Below, piece by piece: positions 12,801-58,065 of a stretch of 64,000 bases of DNA (its first letter is position 1; each line of letters opens with the position of its first letter). The notes under the pieces are model-generated. The model saw nothing but the letters and a program-made list of their open reading frames with translations. It was not told the origin of the DNA and searched no databases. The stretch spans positions 112,501 to 176,500 of the forward strand of contig JACEFZ010018119.1 in assembly GCA_014155875.1 (NCBI GenBank), written 5' to 3'. Source of the DNA: Cepaea nemoralis (taxonomy: Eukaryota; Mollusca; Gastropoda; Stylommatophora; Helicidae). Made by a program: the position numbers and the translations under genes.

Positions 12801-13897
12801 ATGAAGAATAGGATACTCTACAGGAGAGCCGGAAGGGGAGACAACCTACACGGTCAGTTGGTAGTCCCGAAATCCTACCGGTCCCAAATTCTTCATATGA
12901 GGCATACCATCTCATTTAGTGGGCATATGGGTACTGCCGCCACCATGCAGCGAATTTCCTGCCATTACTATTGTCCGGGAATGACCAGTGATGTGCGTCG
13001 GTATGTGAAGTCACCAGAAGGGTGGCAACGAAACACTGGACAGCGCCCGGTGGGGTCTTGAGTGAAATGCCCATCATGAACTCTCCTGTCGAGAGGGTAG
13101 CCATCGACATCGTGGGTCCACTTCCTAGGACTAGGAAGAGGAACATGTACATACTCACAATGGTGGATTGCTGTACAATGTGGAGTGAAGCCATACCATT
13201 GACCACAGTTGACTCGAAACGAGTGGCTGACGCACTGATGGAAGGCCTTTACCAGATTAGGCTTCCCTAATCAGATTCTGACCGACCATGGCTCCCAGTT
13301 TTGTGGGAAACTCATGGAGGAGGTATTTAGGGTGTTCCACTCTAACCATATTCACACAAGCCCTTACCACCCTCAAGCAATGGACAAGTCGAGCGTTTCA
13401 ACGGCACGTTGTTGACAATGCTCCGGAAACTGGCACAGGAAAAACCTGATAGGTGGGATGAATATATCCCAGCAGCACTTTTCGCCTATCGGGAAGTGCC
13501 TCATGGCTCAACAGGACTACTACCCGCTACTTTGCTGTTCGGTCGTCCAATCAAAGGACCATTGGAAGCCATGTTGAGGAGTTGGACTGAGGAGGGGACG
13601 TCAGAAGAAGTGATCTCCTCTTATAAATACGTGGAGGAACTGAAAGTAAAACTTCACACGGGCTGGACTCTGGCGACTCAGAACTTGCGAAAGGCCAGAA
13701 AAAGACATGCGGCTTACTACAACCGTAGGTCTAAAGACAGATCTCTAGAGGTGGGAGACAAAGTCTTGTTGCTACTCCCAACGGGAACCAACAAACTGGA
13801 GATAGGTTGGCAAGGACCATTTCTCGTGGAAAGGGATGGTATCCAGAACCAACTATCAGATCCGGATCCGGGGAAAGTCGAAGATTTTCCATATTAA
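12801..13897 (+). pseudogene. Gypsy-type integrase, frameshifted
   Basis: Three frames together give an HHCC zinc-binding region (HMRHTISFSGHMG ... CHYYCPGM), the catalytic core (AIDIVGPLPRTRKRN, ILTDHGSQF, then VERFNGTL after a shift near 13390) and a C-terminal region with RRSKDRSLEVGDKVLLLLP. The two zinc-binding cysteines expected near 13010-13025 read Pro and Trp (KSPEGWQRN), so the finger is lost. Frame changes fall near 13040, 13265 and 13385. It would have catalysed cDNA insertion. It lies upstream of RT, unlike typical Gypsy elements. Confidence 0.85.
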
Positions 13898-14035
13898 TCT
13901 CCCTGCGTAAGTACGAGGAGAGACCCGGAGACAAAGCAGCCCACCTCATGGCAATGGCAGTCGCAGTGGAGACTGAAACGGGAACCAACGAGGGCAGGGA
14001 ATATCCACTGGATACATCAGGAAACCTATAGGGAT

Positions 14036-15460
14036 GTGCAGGTGAACCCTGATCTGACTCCCATGAGAGGGAAAAGATTACCCAGGTTTCTCGAGTCTCA
14101 TAAGCAGATACTGACTGATAAACCAGGACGAACGAGGTTGGTTGAGTTCGAGATGACCTTGACCACACAAGAGCCTGATCGCCAAAAGATTTACCTAGTG
14201 CCTTTCTCTAAAGAAAAGGCCCTGGAGGAGGAAATACAGAAACTGCTGAAGGATGACGTGATTGCGCCATCCACATCCCCATACAATGCGGGGGTGATTT
14301 TGCTACGCCAACCAAGTGGAGAACACCGGTTGTGTATAGACTATCGACTCTTGAACAGTCAAACTCAATTGCAGGTGGAACCTTTGCCGAATCCAACTCA
14401 GTTATTCGCTAGGCTCCATAAGGCTAGATACTTCTCAAAAGTGGATCTGAGTCGGGGTATTATCAGATCCCGGTCAAACCAGAGGTCCGACCTCTGGTGG
14501 CTTTCAGTACCCCCAGTGGACACTACGAATTCAAGGTCATGCCCTTTGGACTCAGCAATGCACCTAGTGTGTTTACTCGCATGATGAGGACCTTGCGAGA
14601 TCCCTTACAGGATCCGTCCATTATCTCGTTCATGGATGATATACTGATTGCCAGTGACAGCATGGATGACCATTTGCAATCCTTGGAGAGAGTTTTCAAT
14701 AGGCTCAGGGAAGCAGGGCTTACCGCTCGCCCAACCAAGTGCATGATTGGTTACCAGACTCTGGAATTTCTGGGTCACACCATCACTCCAGGACAAATTG
14801 TCCCGGAGGAAAAGAACCTAGAAAAGATCAGACGTGCTCCAAGGCCAAAAACGAAGAAGGATGTGCGATCCTTTCTCTCGTTGTGTGGGTTTTACCAAAA
14901 ATTCATCCCGCATTTCACTGAACTGGGAGCTCCATTAACGGAAACCTTGAAAAAGGGATCCCCAGGATCCAATCGTATGGACACCCGAGTGCGAGAGTGC
15001 ATACAGTCAGTTGAAGGAGGCCTTGGTCAGCAAACCTGTTTTACAGCTTCCCGACCTTTCCAAGCCATTTGTGTTGAGAACGGATGCGAGTGGGATTGGA
15101 ATTGGGGCAGCCTTGTTACAGGAAGGGAAAGACGATGCTTCGGTTTTGAAACCAGTGGCATACGCAAGCAAGAAACTTCTCCCGGCTGAAAGGAATTATT
15201 CGACCGTCGAGAGGGAGTGTTTGTCTCTCGTATGGGCCGTGCAAAAATTCCAGCCCTATTTGTATGGAGTTCAGTTTCGGGTCCAGTCGGATCATCAACC
15301 CCTGATGTTCCTGGCTACTTCTCAGAAGCTCAACGCCCGTTTGATGCGGTGGTCGTTGCTGCTTCAGCCCTACCACTTCACGGTGGAGTATATACCTGGT
15401 AAGGAAAATGTTGGAGCTGATTTCCTGTCTAGACACCCAGCTCCTGAAGAAGAGGAATAG
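14036..15460 (+). pseudogene. Gypsy-type reverse transcriptase and RNase H, frameshifted
   Basis: The RT begins with a DKPGRTRLVEFEM segment and KDDVIAPSTSPYNAGVILL. It continues through HRLCIDYRLLN, YFSKVDLSRG, FSTPSGHYEFKVMPFGL and the active-site SFMDDILIA at 14626-14652, then DVRSFLSLCGFYQKFIPHF. RNase H follows from about 15011 with LRTDASGIGIGAALLQ, AERNYSTVERECLSLVWA and SDHQPLMFL, ending in PGKENVGADFLSRHP. Shifts near 14460 and 14970 split it into three frames. The RNase H stops about 65 bp before the right LTR, so no integrase follows. Confidence 0.88.
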
Positions 15461-15524
15461 ATCATCTGGATCGAACCTCCAATGAGCAAGAGTTGTTGCG
15501 GACTACTCTCTTAAGTGGGGCCAA

Positions 15525-16941
15525 TGTCGCGGAATTCTTGGAGTTGTCGATCGATGAAAGACTGTAGCGCCATTCGTCTACAGGAAGCCGCCATTCTTTG
15601 ATGTTGGGGACAGACTGTCCCGATGAGAGTCGGTAAGATCTTTTGTTGTGGGGGAAAGATTTCTCCAGATCACAAGCCGGCAAGACTTTGTGGAGTACCG
15701 GGAACAATTCCCCAGATCAAAGCGGGACAGCCGGCCGGTTGTTTACATCGAGTCGGAAAAGGGGAGAAAAAAATAGTTTCTCGACGCCTAGTGTCTAGTC
15801 AGATTTGTGACGTCATTCAGACACAGTTTTAAAACAGTCTGGACAAACACCTTTGGCGGGAGTCGACCAAATGTTGTGAGGCAACAAGGACGTGTTTGAT
15901 GTTCCTGTTCTGATTATGGAAAGAGACCACGGTGTCTTATGTTGATTTACATCGGCGGACATTTGTCCATTGTGTGATTTAGTGGTCTCGATTTCAGACG
16001 GGAATAAATATATGGTATTTAATTAAATAGACCCAAATTAGATGATTCTTAGGAGTCGAGCGTAGTAATGTGCGTTGTGAGAACTTATTATAGGAGCGTC
16101 GGCAGCAGTAGGCTATCGCGTTGCTTAAACTAGCTGGTGTAAGATATCAATTAACTCAGTGAGTTAAGAACAAGGTAGAGGGATGATACTCGGGGAGATT
16201 GGGGATGGTTGGGGGTAGGGGGAATAAAGGAAATGTCAAATGGTAGGATCTTCCAGTAGGGTATCTACTGGGTTTCTGCACTTTTCCTTTAGTCTTTCTT
16301 GTCTTACCATGACTCAGACCGATGTGATGAGCTCCTCTGCCTTATGACAGAGTTTAGTTCTCTTAAATTCTGAGTGGGCCCTTACACTCACCTAATGAAG
16401 GCGGAATCGGGTTGCTCTCACCGGGTGTTCTTCTCGTTCAAGAGGTTCCACTATGTTTTACGAAAAATAGCTAGCAGACCAAGTCATAGAAGAAGATTAT
16501 GGGCTCGATTATTGAAGGTAGTGTTTTTTACTCAGAGAGCCTTTGCACTGGTGCGCATAACCACAGAGGTCTGTAAGAAACTGGCCTCTGCTGTGCAGGA
16601 ACCGACGATCATCTAAGAGTGATTCCTCCGTGGTATTTCTCCAATCATATTAGAGTGAAGATATCTTAACAATACCACCAGTAATCAGGGACATAGTATT
16701 TATATAGAGAAATTAACAATTAACATTGCGTTCCAAATGGGTGAATTCCTGTGAGAACTTACATTGTTTTCCAAATGGTGAATTCCTGTGAGAAATTACA
16801 ATTAACATTGTGTTTTCCAAATGGTGAATTCCTGTGATAAATTAACAATTAACATTTTGTTTCCAAAGTGACAGTAAACATTTATTTTATTGTACAAGGG
16901 TTATCAGATCACATAACTTTTAGTGACATATTAGTTACAAT
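15525..16941 (+). repeat. Right LTR
   Basis: 1,417 bp, same termini as the left LTR. It contains short indels relative to the left copy, so insertion is not recent. Confidence 0.9.
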
Positions 16942-17172
16942 GTGTGTGTGTCGGATTCATGGTCAGTATCGCACTACATCCACCATTGGTGACCAGGCAT
17001 CCTAGATGACTATCTAAGAGCCACTGGAGGAAGTCGACACCTGGCCGGAGAGACGCATCATTTGGTGAGGTCCTTCTGTACTTGATCTATGGTGCTGTTG
17101 TGTGGCCGGTACTGTGATGAAAGCAGACTTTGATCCTGAGCTGTTCGGTCTGATCCTGCATACACCCTAGAT

Positions 17173-17242
17173 CAGTGTTTCCCAACCTTTTTTGTGCCAT
17201 GCCCCACTTAAGCCTTTCTAAAATTCATATTGCCCCCCTCCC

Positions 17243-17279
<37 letters not shown>

Positions 17280-17690
17280 AACATATACATTATTTTTAAT
17301 ATTCAAAAATTGAAATGTTCACTAAAGAAACTTGAATGATAGGTTTTAGGAAGAAATCACTAGGTAATTATTGAGCAAACACAGTAAGTAAATTTTCAAA
17401 ACATATAATGGAGAACTGAAATTCAAGTACAAAATAATTTTAATGAAAGATTTTTCTATATTATTTTAATTATTAGTAAATATTTATTATTTAAATTTAG
17501 TGAGATCCTTGCGCTTGATGCTTGCTGCAAAGAGATCATATGTCAGGTTCCAATTTAGTTAACTTCAGTGTCAAGTCTCCCCGCTTTGTTATATTCAGCC
17601 CTTTTCTTCCATTTTCGAATTGCCCCCCCCCCCCCCTTAACAGTCGAATTGCCCCCTTGTGGGGCGTGGGTCCCACGTTGGGAAAGACTG
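17173..17690 (+). mobile_element. Non-autonomous hAT element (MITE) with 8-bp TSD
   Basis: The terminal inverted repeats CAGTGTTTCCCAAC and GTTGGGAAAGACTG differ at one base. CCCTAGAT is duplicated exactly at 17165-17172 and 17691-17698, the 8-bp length typical of hAT. The 518-bp interior has no transposase. It contains a 40-bp poly(C) tract at about 17238-17278 and a shorter one near 17622-17636. Confidence 0.92.
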
Positions 17691-17846
17691 CCCTAGATTA
17701 TACGACATACATTCTACACACACACTTTGCACATACCTGACACTTTTCTATATTAAATTAATTTGTCATTTTGTTAGAAGCTAGAGTTGTGTAGTATGTA
17801 TTTTTGGAAAAGAATGAGACGGGGCATGGTGCAGTGGTAAGAAGTA

Positions 17847-17890
17847 GAAGAAGAAGAAGAAGAAGAAGAAGAAGAAGAAGAAGAAGAAGA

Positions 17891-17973
<83 letters not shown>
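17847..17973. repeat. (AGA)n-(GA)n compound microsatellite
   Basis: About 16 AGA units run into about 40 GA units. Just upstream GGGCATGGTGCAGTGGTAAG resembles a tRNA-type box A, so the tract may be the tail of a SINE remnant. Confidence 0.9.
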
Positions 17974-17976
<3 letters not shown>

Positions 17977-18089
17977 GTGATCCAAAGACTGATGGGGTAT
18001 TGTGGACAGAGATCCAGGAGATCCTCAAGATAATGATATGGAGTTAAAAGAATGTGGGTGTTGATTCCCCTCACCCCAGGGACGACACT

Positions 18090-18355
18090 TTTTACGACAC
18101 ATACAACCATGGAAAAAAAGAGGCATACACTGTACTTAGGTTATGTAATGAGAAGAGAAGTATTGGAAAATGTCGTGATGACTGGAAAGATCAATGGTAG
18201 AAGAGACAGTGGCAGACACGGAGACATGATGCTGGATGCCCTATGACGGTGTTAGGGAGTAAAAACATCAATAGAATTAACTCAGAACATAAAGGACCGA
18301 GGTCTTTGGAGGTACATGAACGATCCACGCCATTTGGCAGACACGTGATGATGAT
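18090..18355 (+). mobile_element. RTE-like family A 3' fragment
   Basis: Encodes LGYVMRREVLENVVMTGK and HGDMMLDAL, then KDRGLWRYMNDPRHLADT. It ends in GATGATGATGAG, the family A tail type. Short, with a stop after DAL. Confidence 0.75.
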
Positions 18356-18517
18356 GAGTGATGACTTGGTTCGTATGGTATCGTCAATCATAGCGATCTC
18401 ATAAAATAGGCAAAGAACAATGTTCAGAATATTATGGGAATTTTCTGGAAAGGAAAGGCAGCGAGAAAGAGAACTAGCCATCGCACACCATTATGTCTTG
18501 GCTTAGAATATGTATAG

Positions 18518-18757
18518 CCCGCTCTGTGGCGAAGGGGGTTACAGACGCAATTCGTAATCCCGCATGCCACGTTCATTACACAGCTGCGGAAGATTTGTCA
18601 GCAGACCACCTTGCGTTGGTTTTCATACAATGGTATGAGTTCCTGTCGTTCAGAAAACGAAGGCAACCTACTGAACGTAAACTTGCCAAGAAATCACTAA
18701 TAGACAAAAAATGCTGTGGTTGAATGCGAAAGTAATGTAAAGGATATGCAACTAGCT
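18518..18757 (+). mobile_element. SINE family 1 inserted into a SINE family 2 remnant
   Basis: The head is CTGTGGCGAAGGGGGTTAC (box A-like). The body has CGTTCAGAAAACGAAGGCAA and AAATGCTG as in 7980-8080. TTAGAATATGTA plus (T/A)AG occurs on both sides (about 18503-18517 and 18758-18772). That flanking motif is itself the conserved 3' body of SINE family 2 (compare 51550-51565). Confidence 0.62.
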
Positions 18758-19022
18758 TTAGAATATGTAAAGGCCTATAAAATTATACCCCAACGGCAGA
18801 ATCTGCTACAGGACAACCTTTCACACAGATTGTGTGAGTGGGCAGCCTGGCATTATCGTGTGCATTTCTTCATTACTTTTGACGTTTGTCCAGGACCCTT
18901 CAGGTTTCTGTCTATATGATTATAGAAGGAAGAAACATGGCATATACGCCAGGACATATGGCTATCAATCTGATGTTACACATACATATCAACTGGGGAA
19001 GCCTTGGAGGCCTCTAAGGCAG

Positions 19023-19213
19023 TTCATAAATAAACACACGTGTATTATTTAGCGCTCATAGAAATAGAAGAGAGAAGTAAAGACTAGAGAATGTACTAGA
19101 CAACGCTATAACTATAGCTTTCAATTCTTATGTTGTCTATTGCGTCCTCTAGGCTCTGCTTCTTTCTTATATTTCTATGAACCCCAAATAATACACGTGT
19201 GTTTATTTATGAA
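19023..19213. mobile_element. Hairpin MITE, ~85-bp inverted arms
   Basis: TTCATAAATAAACACACGTG at the left is mirrored by CACGTGTGTTTATTTATGAA at the right, and homology continues inward with some mismatches. It lies about 95 bp downstream of the APMAP-like stop codon and supplies a minus-strand AATAAA. Confidence 0.8.
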
Positions 19214-19305
19214 CATATGCTATTAGCCGAAAGGTCAAAAGTATATGGTCTCTAAATCAACAACGATTGTAGCAGCAAGTACCACAAACAATAACAACAT
19301 AAAGG

Positions 19306-52690
<33,385 letters not shown>

Positions 52691-53139
52691 CTGTACAGAT
52701 CAGTCAGTAATGGCTTAAACATTCACACAAACATGGGACTGCGCGTTGAAAAATTGTTAAAGATCTTCACTATAGATCCAAAATACGATCAGACATAATG
52801 GGGCATAAATGAGCGTGTAAAAGATGACGAGGATGAGATACTATCGTGGGATCAATTGTGCGGGTATTGCATCGAAAGCGTCTCCTATTTGTGAAGAACA
52901 GAGGAATTATACCTTAGCTTTTTACATAACAACTCCATCATCGGACCTGCGTGATTACGCCCATTGAGCTACGCAGCTCATCTGGACATTGCTTGGAGTC
53001 TCTTGACAATGAAATACCCAAAACACGTAGATAAAACATGACCAGACTAGACCCAATCTCAGCCAGCATACATGTGCCGTACTTAATCATGACCTGGTCA
53101 TGTCTTAATATGCTATTCTACAGATGTTGCACATCCCTC
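52691..53139. other. Intron upstream of exon a
   Basis: No additional APMAP exon could be identified. Confidence 0.45.
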
Positions 53140-54390
53140 CATCGAGTTTATCTTTCCTGTGAAATTTTGTTTCCCATGCAGTGTATTCCTCCTCGATCAT
53201 TATGGGTGTGTCGGAGTCCTCCTCTAGGCTTTCTTCAGAGATCTGGCGGGATACTGGTTTCCCTTTGAATTTCTTGGATGTCATGGTTGGACTGCTGGCT
53301 TTAGGTTGCGGTTTCTGGTCGGTTTTTGGTTTAGTTTTCTCTTGTGGCTTCTCTGTGGGTTTTCGCGTGGTTTCTGCTGGCTTGTTTTGAGGTAATTCCT
53401 TTTCGGTTTTCAGTAATTCTCTTTCTGTTTTGATTGCTTGTAGAATGTTTTTAAATTTCCTTTTTCATATGTGCTGTGTGCTCCATCTGTTGTTGGAGCT
53501 TTATTGTTCTTTCTTTAATGTCTACCAGCAGTTGTTCGTTGTCGCTGGTCGGCGTTGGCGTCAGCGGTGCCTTGACTTGTTTCTTCAGCTCGTCAATCTG
53601 TCATTGGAGGTGATCTTTTTCAGCTTCAGAGATGCACGTGGCTGTCTCGCACCTCCGCATTGCTTCCTTGCATGGTGTCTTTGCATTTATGTTGATCTTT
53701 AAGACGTCTCTGTGTCTTTGGAGGTATGGGCAGCACTAGGTATCTTGCTCTATGCCTGCCATGTCAGTTGCCACACTTTTTGTTGTCATTTGGCTCTCGG
53801 AAGTCATTGTCCTGTTTGGCTAGCGGACATTCCTTGAATGCATGGCGTTCGGCGCAGTATCGGCAGATCTTTGTTTTACTGCGACATGCTGTTCTGTTGT
53901 GGCCGGCCCTCTGGCATCATGAACATTGTATTATTCTCGGAATGAATCGTTCCGCCTTGTTAAGCTTTCTCATTCATATATACTGTGATCGGCATCTCGC
54001 CGCCGTCTGTTATCACCACCATTAAAGTTGTAGGAATCTTGGGGTATGTCAGAAGCCGTTCCGCCTTCAAGATTCGGATGTGGAGATTCTCCTGTTGTAG
54101 CTGCTTCAGGCTCTGGTTGTCTGTGAGCTCCACTTGGATACCTTTGACCACCCATCTGATCGTCTGTAGGTTGGTGTTTCGGACTCTGGTATCTTTCTCT
54201 TCTCTCAGCTTTCTCAATAGTCTTGGCTCTTGTCTATGATGGGTTGTCGTCAATCTTCCTCGTGGTAGCTTCATTTGAGGTTACTTTAGGTTCTGGTTCT
54301 TTGCTGCAGCTCGCAGGAAGTTTCTCTCATCTAGTCTTCTTTAAGGTCTGAAAGAGACCGCAAAAGAGAAGAGGAAGGCGATCGAAAAGC
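53140..54390 (-). mobile_element. Non-LTR retrotransposon ORF1 (gag-like, zinc knuckles), decayed
   Basis: Minus strand: RWVVKGIQVELTDNQSLKQ, LMVVITDGGEMPITVYMNE, then CCHC knuckles (CS*CQRAGHNRTAC with an internal TGA, and CRYCAERHAFKEC) near 53930-53840, a linker with GNCHGRH-like residues, and a Glu-rich C-terminus (SEESLEEDSDTPIMIEEEY, about 53260-53190). This is the nucleic-acid-binding ORF1 of a Jockey- or I-type element, possibly from one of the I-like families here. No RT follows. Confidence 0.78.
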
Positions 54391-54949
54391 TTCTACGGGC
54401 AATTCACAAACCACGAGACAAATAGACCAAATAAAGAGTCCTGATAAGGACTGCACCAAAGTCAAGCAAAACGCACAAGGAACCAATACTGACAAAAGAA
54501 ACCACTGGAGGAGACAGACACAAAGGAAAACTTGCCGGCCAATCCCTCAACTGACGTCACAGGCAAAAACTCTACAAATCGATAAGCCAACTAACACTGG
54601 CTCAGTAAACGAAACAAACTTACCCGGCACCACGAAACACTACAAGCATAACCAAGCTACAGAGGCTAGTTAAACGATAGTGGAAAGTTTTGTTTTCTAC
54701 AAATCGGAATCGGAATATCCCGCTGGTTTCTTGGTTTGGAGAGCGTAAGGGGAGTTCTGCAAAACGATGGTAATTTGGCAGCATGTCTGGAGAAAGGTCT
54801 CAGCACCAACATCTCTCTGATTGGTGCAACCCCTTTGAATCACCAATGCATCCGACTTAATAGTTAAAACTCAAGGTATTCCAGGGGATTCTCAAGCAGT
54901 CGACCAGCTAACTATGAAGCTAATAAGCTCAATTATCTTTTACATAGAA
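54391..54949. other. Possible 5' UTR of the ORF1 element and unassigned sequence
   Basis: Continues upstream of the ORF1 remnant without coding content. The boundary was not found. Confidence 0.35.
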
Positions 54950-55095
54950 TCTAGTAGCAACTTTCCTACATTATAGTTGTTATCTATGTGGCCTGATAAT
55001 CGGGTGGCGTTACCAGTAGCCACTTATACACGAGAGATTATAAATGATACCTGATATTTATGTAGTATTACCTGTAGCTATACTACTACACTATA
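54950..55095. repeat. Minisatellite (~58 bp), left part
   Basis: GTTACCNGTAGC...TATACACNAGAGATTAT units, about two. The same unit type resumes at 57955. Confidence 0.55.
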
Positions 55096-55345
55096 GCACA
55101 GACAGATCAGAGCGATGGGGACATCAGAGACTCAGAGACTCTCAGGTACCATTAAAGATACCCACTGTGAAAATATCATACAGCCCCCATGATATCAAAA
55201 TTATACCGAAAAAAAGACACCCTACCAATTCGCGATTGGTTAGGTACATCCACATGAGGGACAGGGAACTTACGTAGATGGCTGCTTTCTTTAACCTGAG
55301 CATCAGGACGTTATCAGTACCCCGGGATTGAGCGCACAGCTCCGA

Positions 55346-55912
55346 GGGAAAGTTAATAAGTAAGTCACAAATGGCTGTAGAAAAGTAACTAACTGTGATA
55401 ACAACTTGAAACCAGCTTATTTTTATACATACATTGCCCCTTTACTTTTGAACATAATTTCCACCAATATTAATGCACTTATCCCATCGTTTTATCAGTC
55501 CTTCCAAACTGGCTGCATAAATCTGCGTGCCCTGTTTTCATATACCTGAAATCCCACAGAACTGTGTGACTTACTTATTGACTCACCCTCGTAACTTTTT
55601 CTACCAAACTATGCACCGCTTTACGGGAGATCGCTAGGGACTAAGTCCACTGAAAACCCACCTTGGCGGGAGACATTTCGCCAATGACGCCAAACTTGAA
55701 TGTGAAGTGAAAATGTGGTTTAGAAAACAGGGCACGCAGTTCTATGCAGCCTGGTTGGGAGGACTGATAAAACGATGGGATAAGTGCATCAATTTTTGTG
55801 GAAATTATGTTGAGAAATAAAGGGACAGTGCGATAAAAATAAACTGGTTTTAAGTTGATATCATAGTTAGTTGTTTTTCTACAGCCATTTGTGACTTACT
55901 TATTAACTTACC
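55346..55912. mobile_element. Mariner-derived palindromic element
   Basis: The ~190-bp arms 55346-55540 and 55718-55912 are inverted: AAGTTAATAAGTAAGTCAC at the left tip and its complement at the right. The right arm encodes GLIKRWDKCINFCGNYVEK, the typical mariner transposase C-terminus ending in a stop; the left arm holds the same sequence reversed. An additional end-like GACTTACTTATTGACTCACC lies inside (about 55562-55582). Confidence 0.8.
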
Positions 55913-57935
55913 CTAGTATTTAACACCATTTCCTAAACCAGGCAAAGATCATTTAAAGCTAAATGAGTTTAGGATTATCACTCTGCAGACTACTTTAGTC
56001 AAGGTGCTGGAGAAGATCATTGTCGCTAAGCGTTAGCAATATTTAGAAAGGGAAAACCCGTCCCCTCGAAAGTTAAGGAATTCTACGTGGTCAAATGCAA
56101 CCACTTTGCCTATGATGTTTATGAAGGGTTCCAAAACAGACCGGATACCGGCAGCACTCGATCTTGAGGTCCTGTACAACAGTCAGATATATTTTTATGT
56201 AGGCTCTTATGGAGAAAAGAGCCTGTCCTTGATTGGTGAACTGGATTGCAGCAGTTCTGTATTATCGTAGAGTGGTTCCTCGGCTGGATACACGGACCTC
56301 ATATCCCCCGTACTACCACTGGCGTCAGCAATTTCATCTGTACTTTTCAATGTGTATACAAGCAAGATTCAAAGCCTTGAATCATCAGTGGCTGGAAGGA
56401 TATTAACATGTGCAGATGATGTTCACGCATATAGGCAGGGGAGGGACAGAAATTAATTAGCTCGGGAGCTGCAGGTGATAATGGACATAGTGATTGATTG
56501 GTGTACGGAGATGAATGCTGTCATTCACCCAGAATAGGTGTCTGGTGGTTCTCTCTGGACAACATGATTGTTAAAGCTGACCTCCCAAGACTCACATTAA
56601 ATGGTAGATCTGTGAATAGAGAAAGCAGACTGAAGCACCTGGGAATTACTTTTGATCGTTTAAGGATCATGTTGAAGTGGTGGTTACAAAATGTCAAAGG
56701 GACCCAATAAACCGAAGTGTATGGCAGCAATGAACCTGGGGCAGAAAATGTTATTTACACTTTTTCAGCACCTGATAATTTCAGTGGTAGAGTATGGATT
56801 GGGAATGTTCACTGCCTCAAAGCCCCTGCTAATGAAACTAGAGCGAATACAAAATGAAGCCACGAGGGTGATTGAAGCCATGAGGGTGATGTACAATGCA
56901 CACCCAGAAAGTGTGTAGGCGATACATCCTGGCGTTGCCGACCATAGAGAACAGACGAAAGGTGTTGCAGGCAAGGTTATTCCTCAAGGTAGCTGCGGAC
57001 AAGGAACACCCCTGTATGATTTCCTGGGTGCAGTCAAGGGCCAAAGGCTGCTAAGAGGAATATAATGGATGGCTCATGCAGACGATACCATAAGAGTGGT
57101 ACACACACTTCAGAAGATTGGTCTTTCGGTTCACGACTGCATTTTACTCGGAGACTCATGGGGGTCGTCACTGGAGCTACGGAGTTCGTGCATTAGACCG
57201 TGAGTTTAGAGAGTAGCCAGCAGGTCCCACGTGAGCTGAAATTCAGCAATTAATTCATGACTACTCTCGTCCTGGCAATGTGATTATCTATACCGATGGC
57301 TCTATTTTAAGAGGCAAAAAAGTCCCGGGGATTCAATGCAACATAAAATGGTCGATGTCTTGTAAAGGAGAGCTTGGCTTGTGACATCACAACCTCAAGT
57401 CCGCGAAATGGAGGTGGAGGACTGCAGCTTTCCGATGGTTTGAGAACAAACTGTATTCGCACATGGTGATGGTAACTAATTCACAAAGCATGCTGGTAAA
57501 GGTGAAAAATGGCATGCTTCGCGCAGAATGGCATACATCGATTCAGAGGTCGCGGGTTGTGAGCATATTCTGGATCTTTTCTCCAGGACACTCTGGTGTG
57601 GTTGGAAATGAACGGGCAGACAGATTGGCTGGTGCCACATCACTGAGGGGTGATATTATGCATGATAAGGCAGATGTGGTGAAGGCCCTCTGGGAGCACG
57701 TGGATAATGCAGTAAAGCAGATAGACTCATGGTGTGGAGAGAGTGCGGCGGCAAGGGGTGGTCAGAGGATCTGGTGGACAGTCGTCACTCAGAGGTAAAA
57801 ATAGACGGACGTATAATCAGATTGTAACTGGCACCATTAGTATTGGAACTCTACCCTGGCTGTTGGAGATTAGGGGTGACCGTTTATGGGAATGCCCCGA
57901 GTGCAGCGATGTCGGTTCTTGACTCTACTCAAACC
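55913..57935 (+). mobile_element. I-like family I2, decayed near-complete RT-RNase H
   Basis: FPKPGKDHLKLNEFRIITLQ at about 55935, an ALDLEVLYN block, active site LTCADDVHAYRQGRD near 56405-56445 (YADD changed to CADD), thumb (LIISVVEYGLGMFTASK), RNase H (IYTDGSILRGKK, VTNSQSM where Asp reads Asn, SPGHSGVVGNERADRLAGA) and the 3' end GATGTCGGTTCTTGACTC. Many stops. Confidence 0.85.
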
Positions 57936-57954
57936 TACACAGGAGGCTGTCTGT

Positions 57955-58065
57955 GAGACTGATATTTGGTCAGTGTTACTTGTAGTTCTACTCCCATACA
58001 ATAGGTTATCTATAAGACTATAAATTTGGGAGGTGTTATCTGTAGCTGCACCGTACACAAGAGAC
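57955..58065. repeat. Minisatellite (~58 bp), right part
   Basis: GTGTTACTTGTAGTTCTAC and GTGTTATCTGTAGCTGCAC, two units about 60 bp apart, similar to 54950-55095. Confidence 0.6.

Larger units (their letters stand above)
11162..16941 (+). mobile_element. Gypsy-superfamily LTR retrotransposon with Gmr1-like order (INT before RT)
   Basis: Two direct LTRs (11162-12530 and 15525-16941) bracket a ~3.0 kb interior. The interior order is protease remnant, integrase, reverse transcriptase, RNase H. Standard Ty3/Gypsy elements place integrase last. The upstream integrase with a Gypsy-type RT is the arrangement known for Gmr1-like elements. No gag is visible and the protease is a stub that begins at the LTR edge, so gag and most of protease were deleted. 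LTRs start TGT and end near TTACAAT. No matching target duplication was found. Frameshifts make it non-autonomous. Confidence 0.85.

Noticed and set aside
53726..54239. Plus-strand open frames of 99 and 84 codons
   Set aside because: They are antisense shadows of the minus-strand ORF1 remnant with zinc knuckles.
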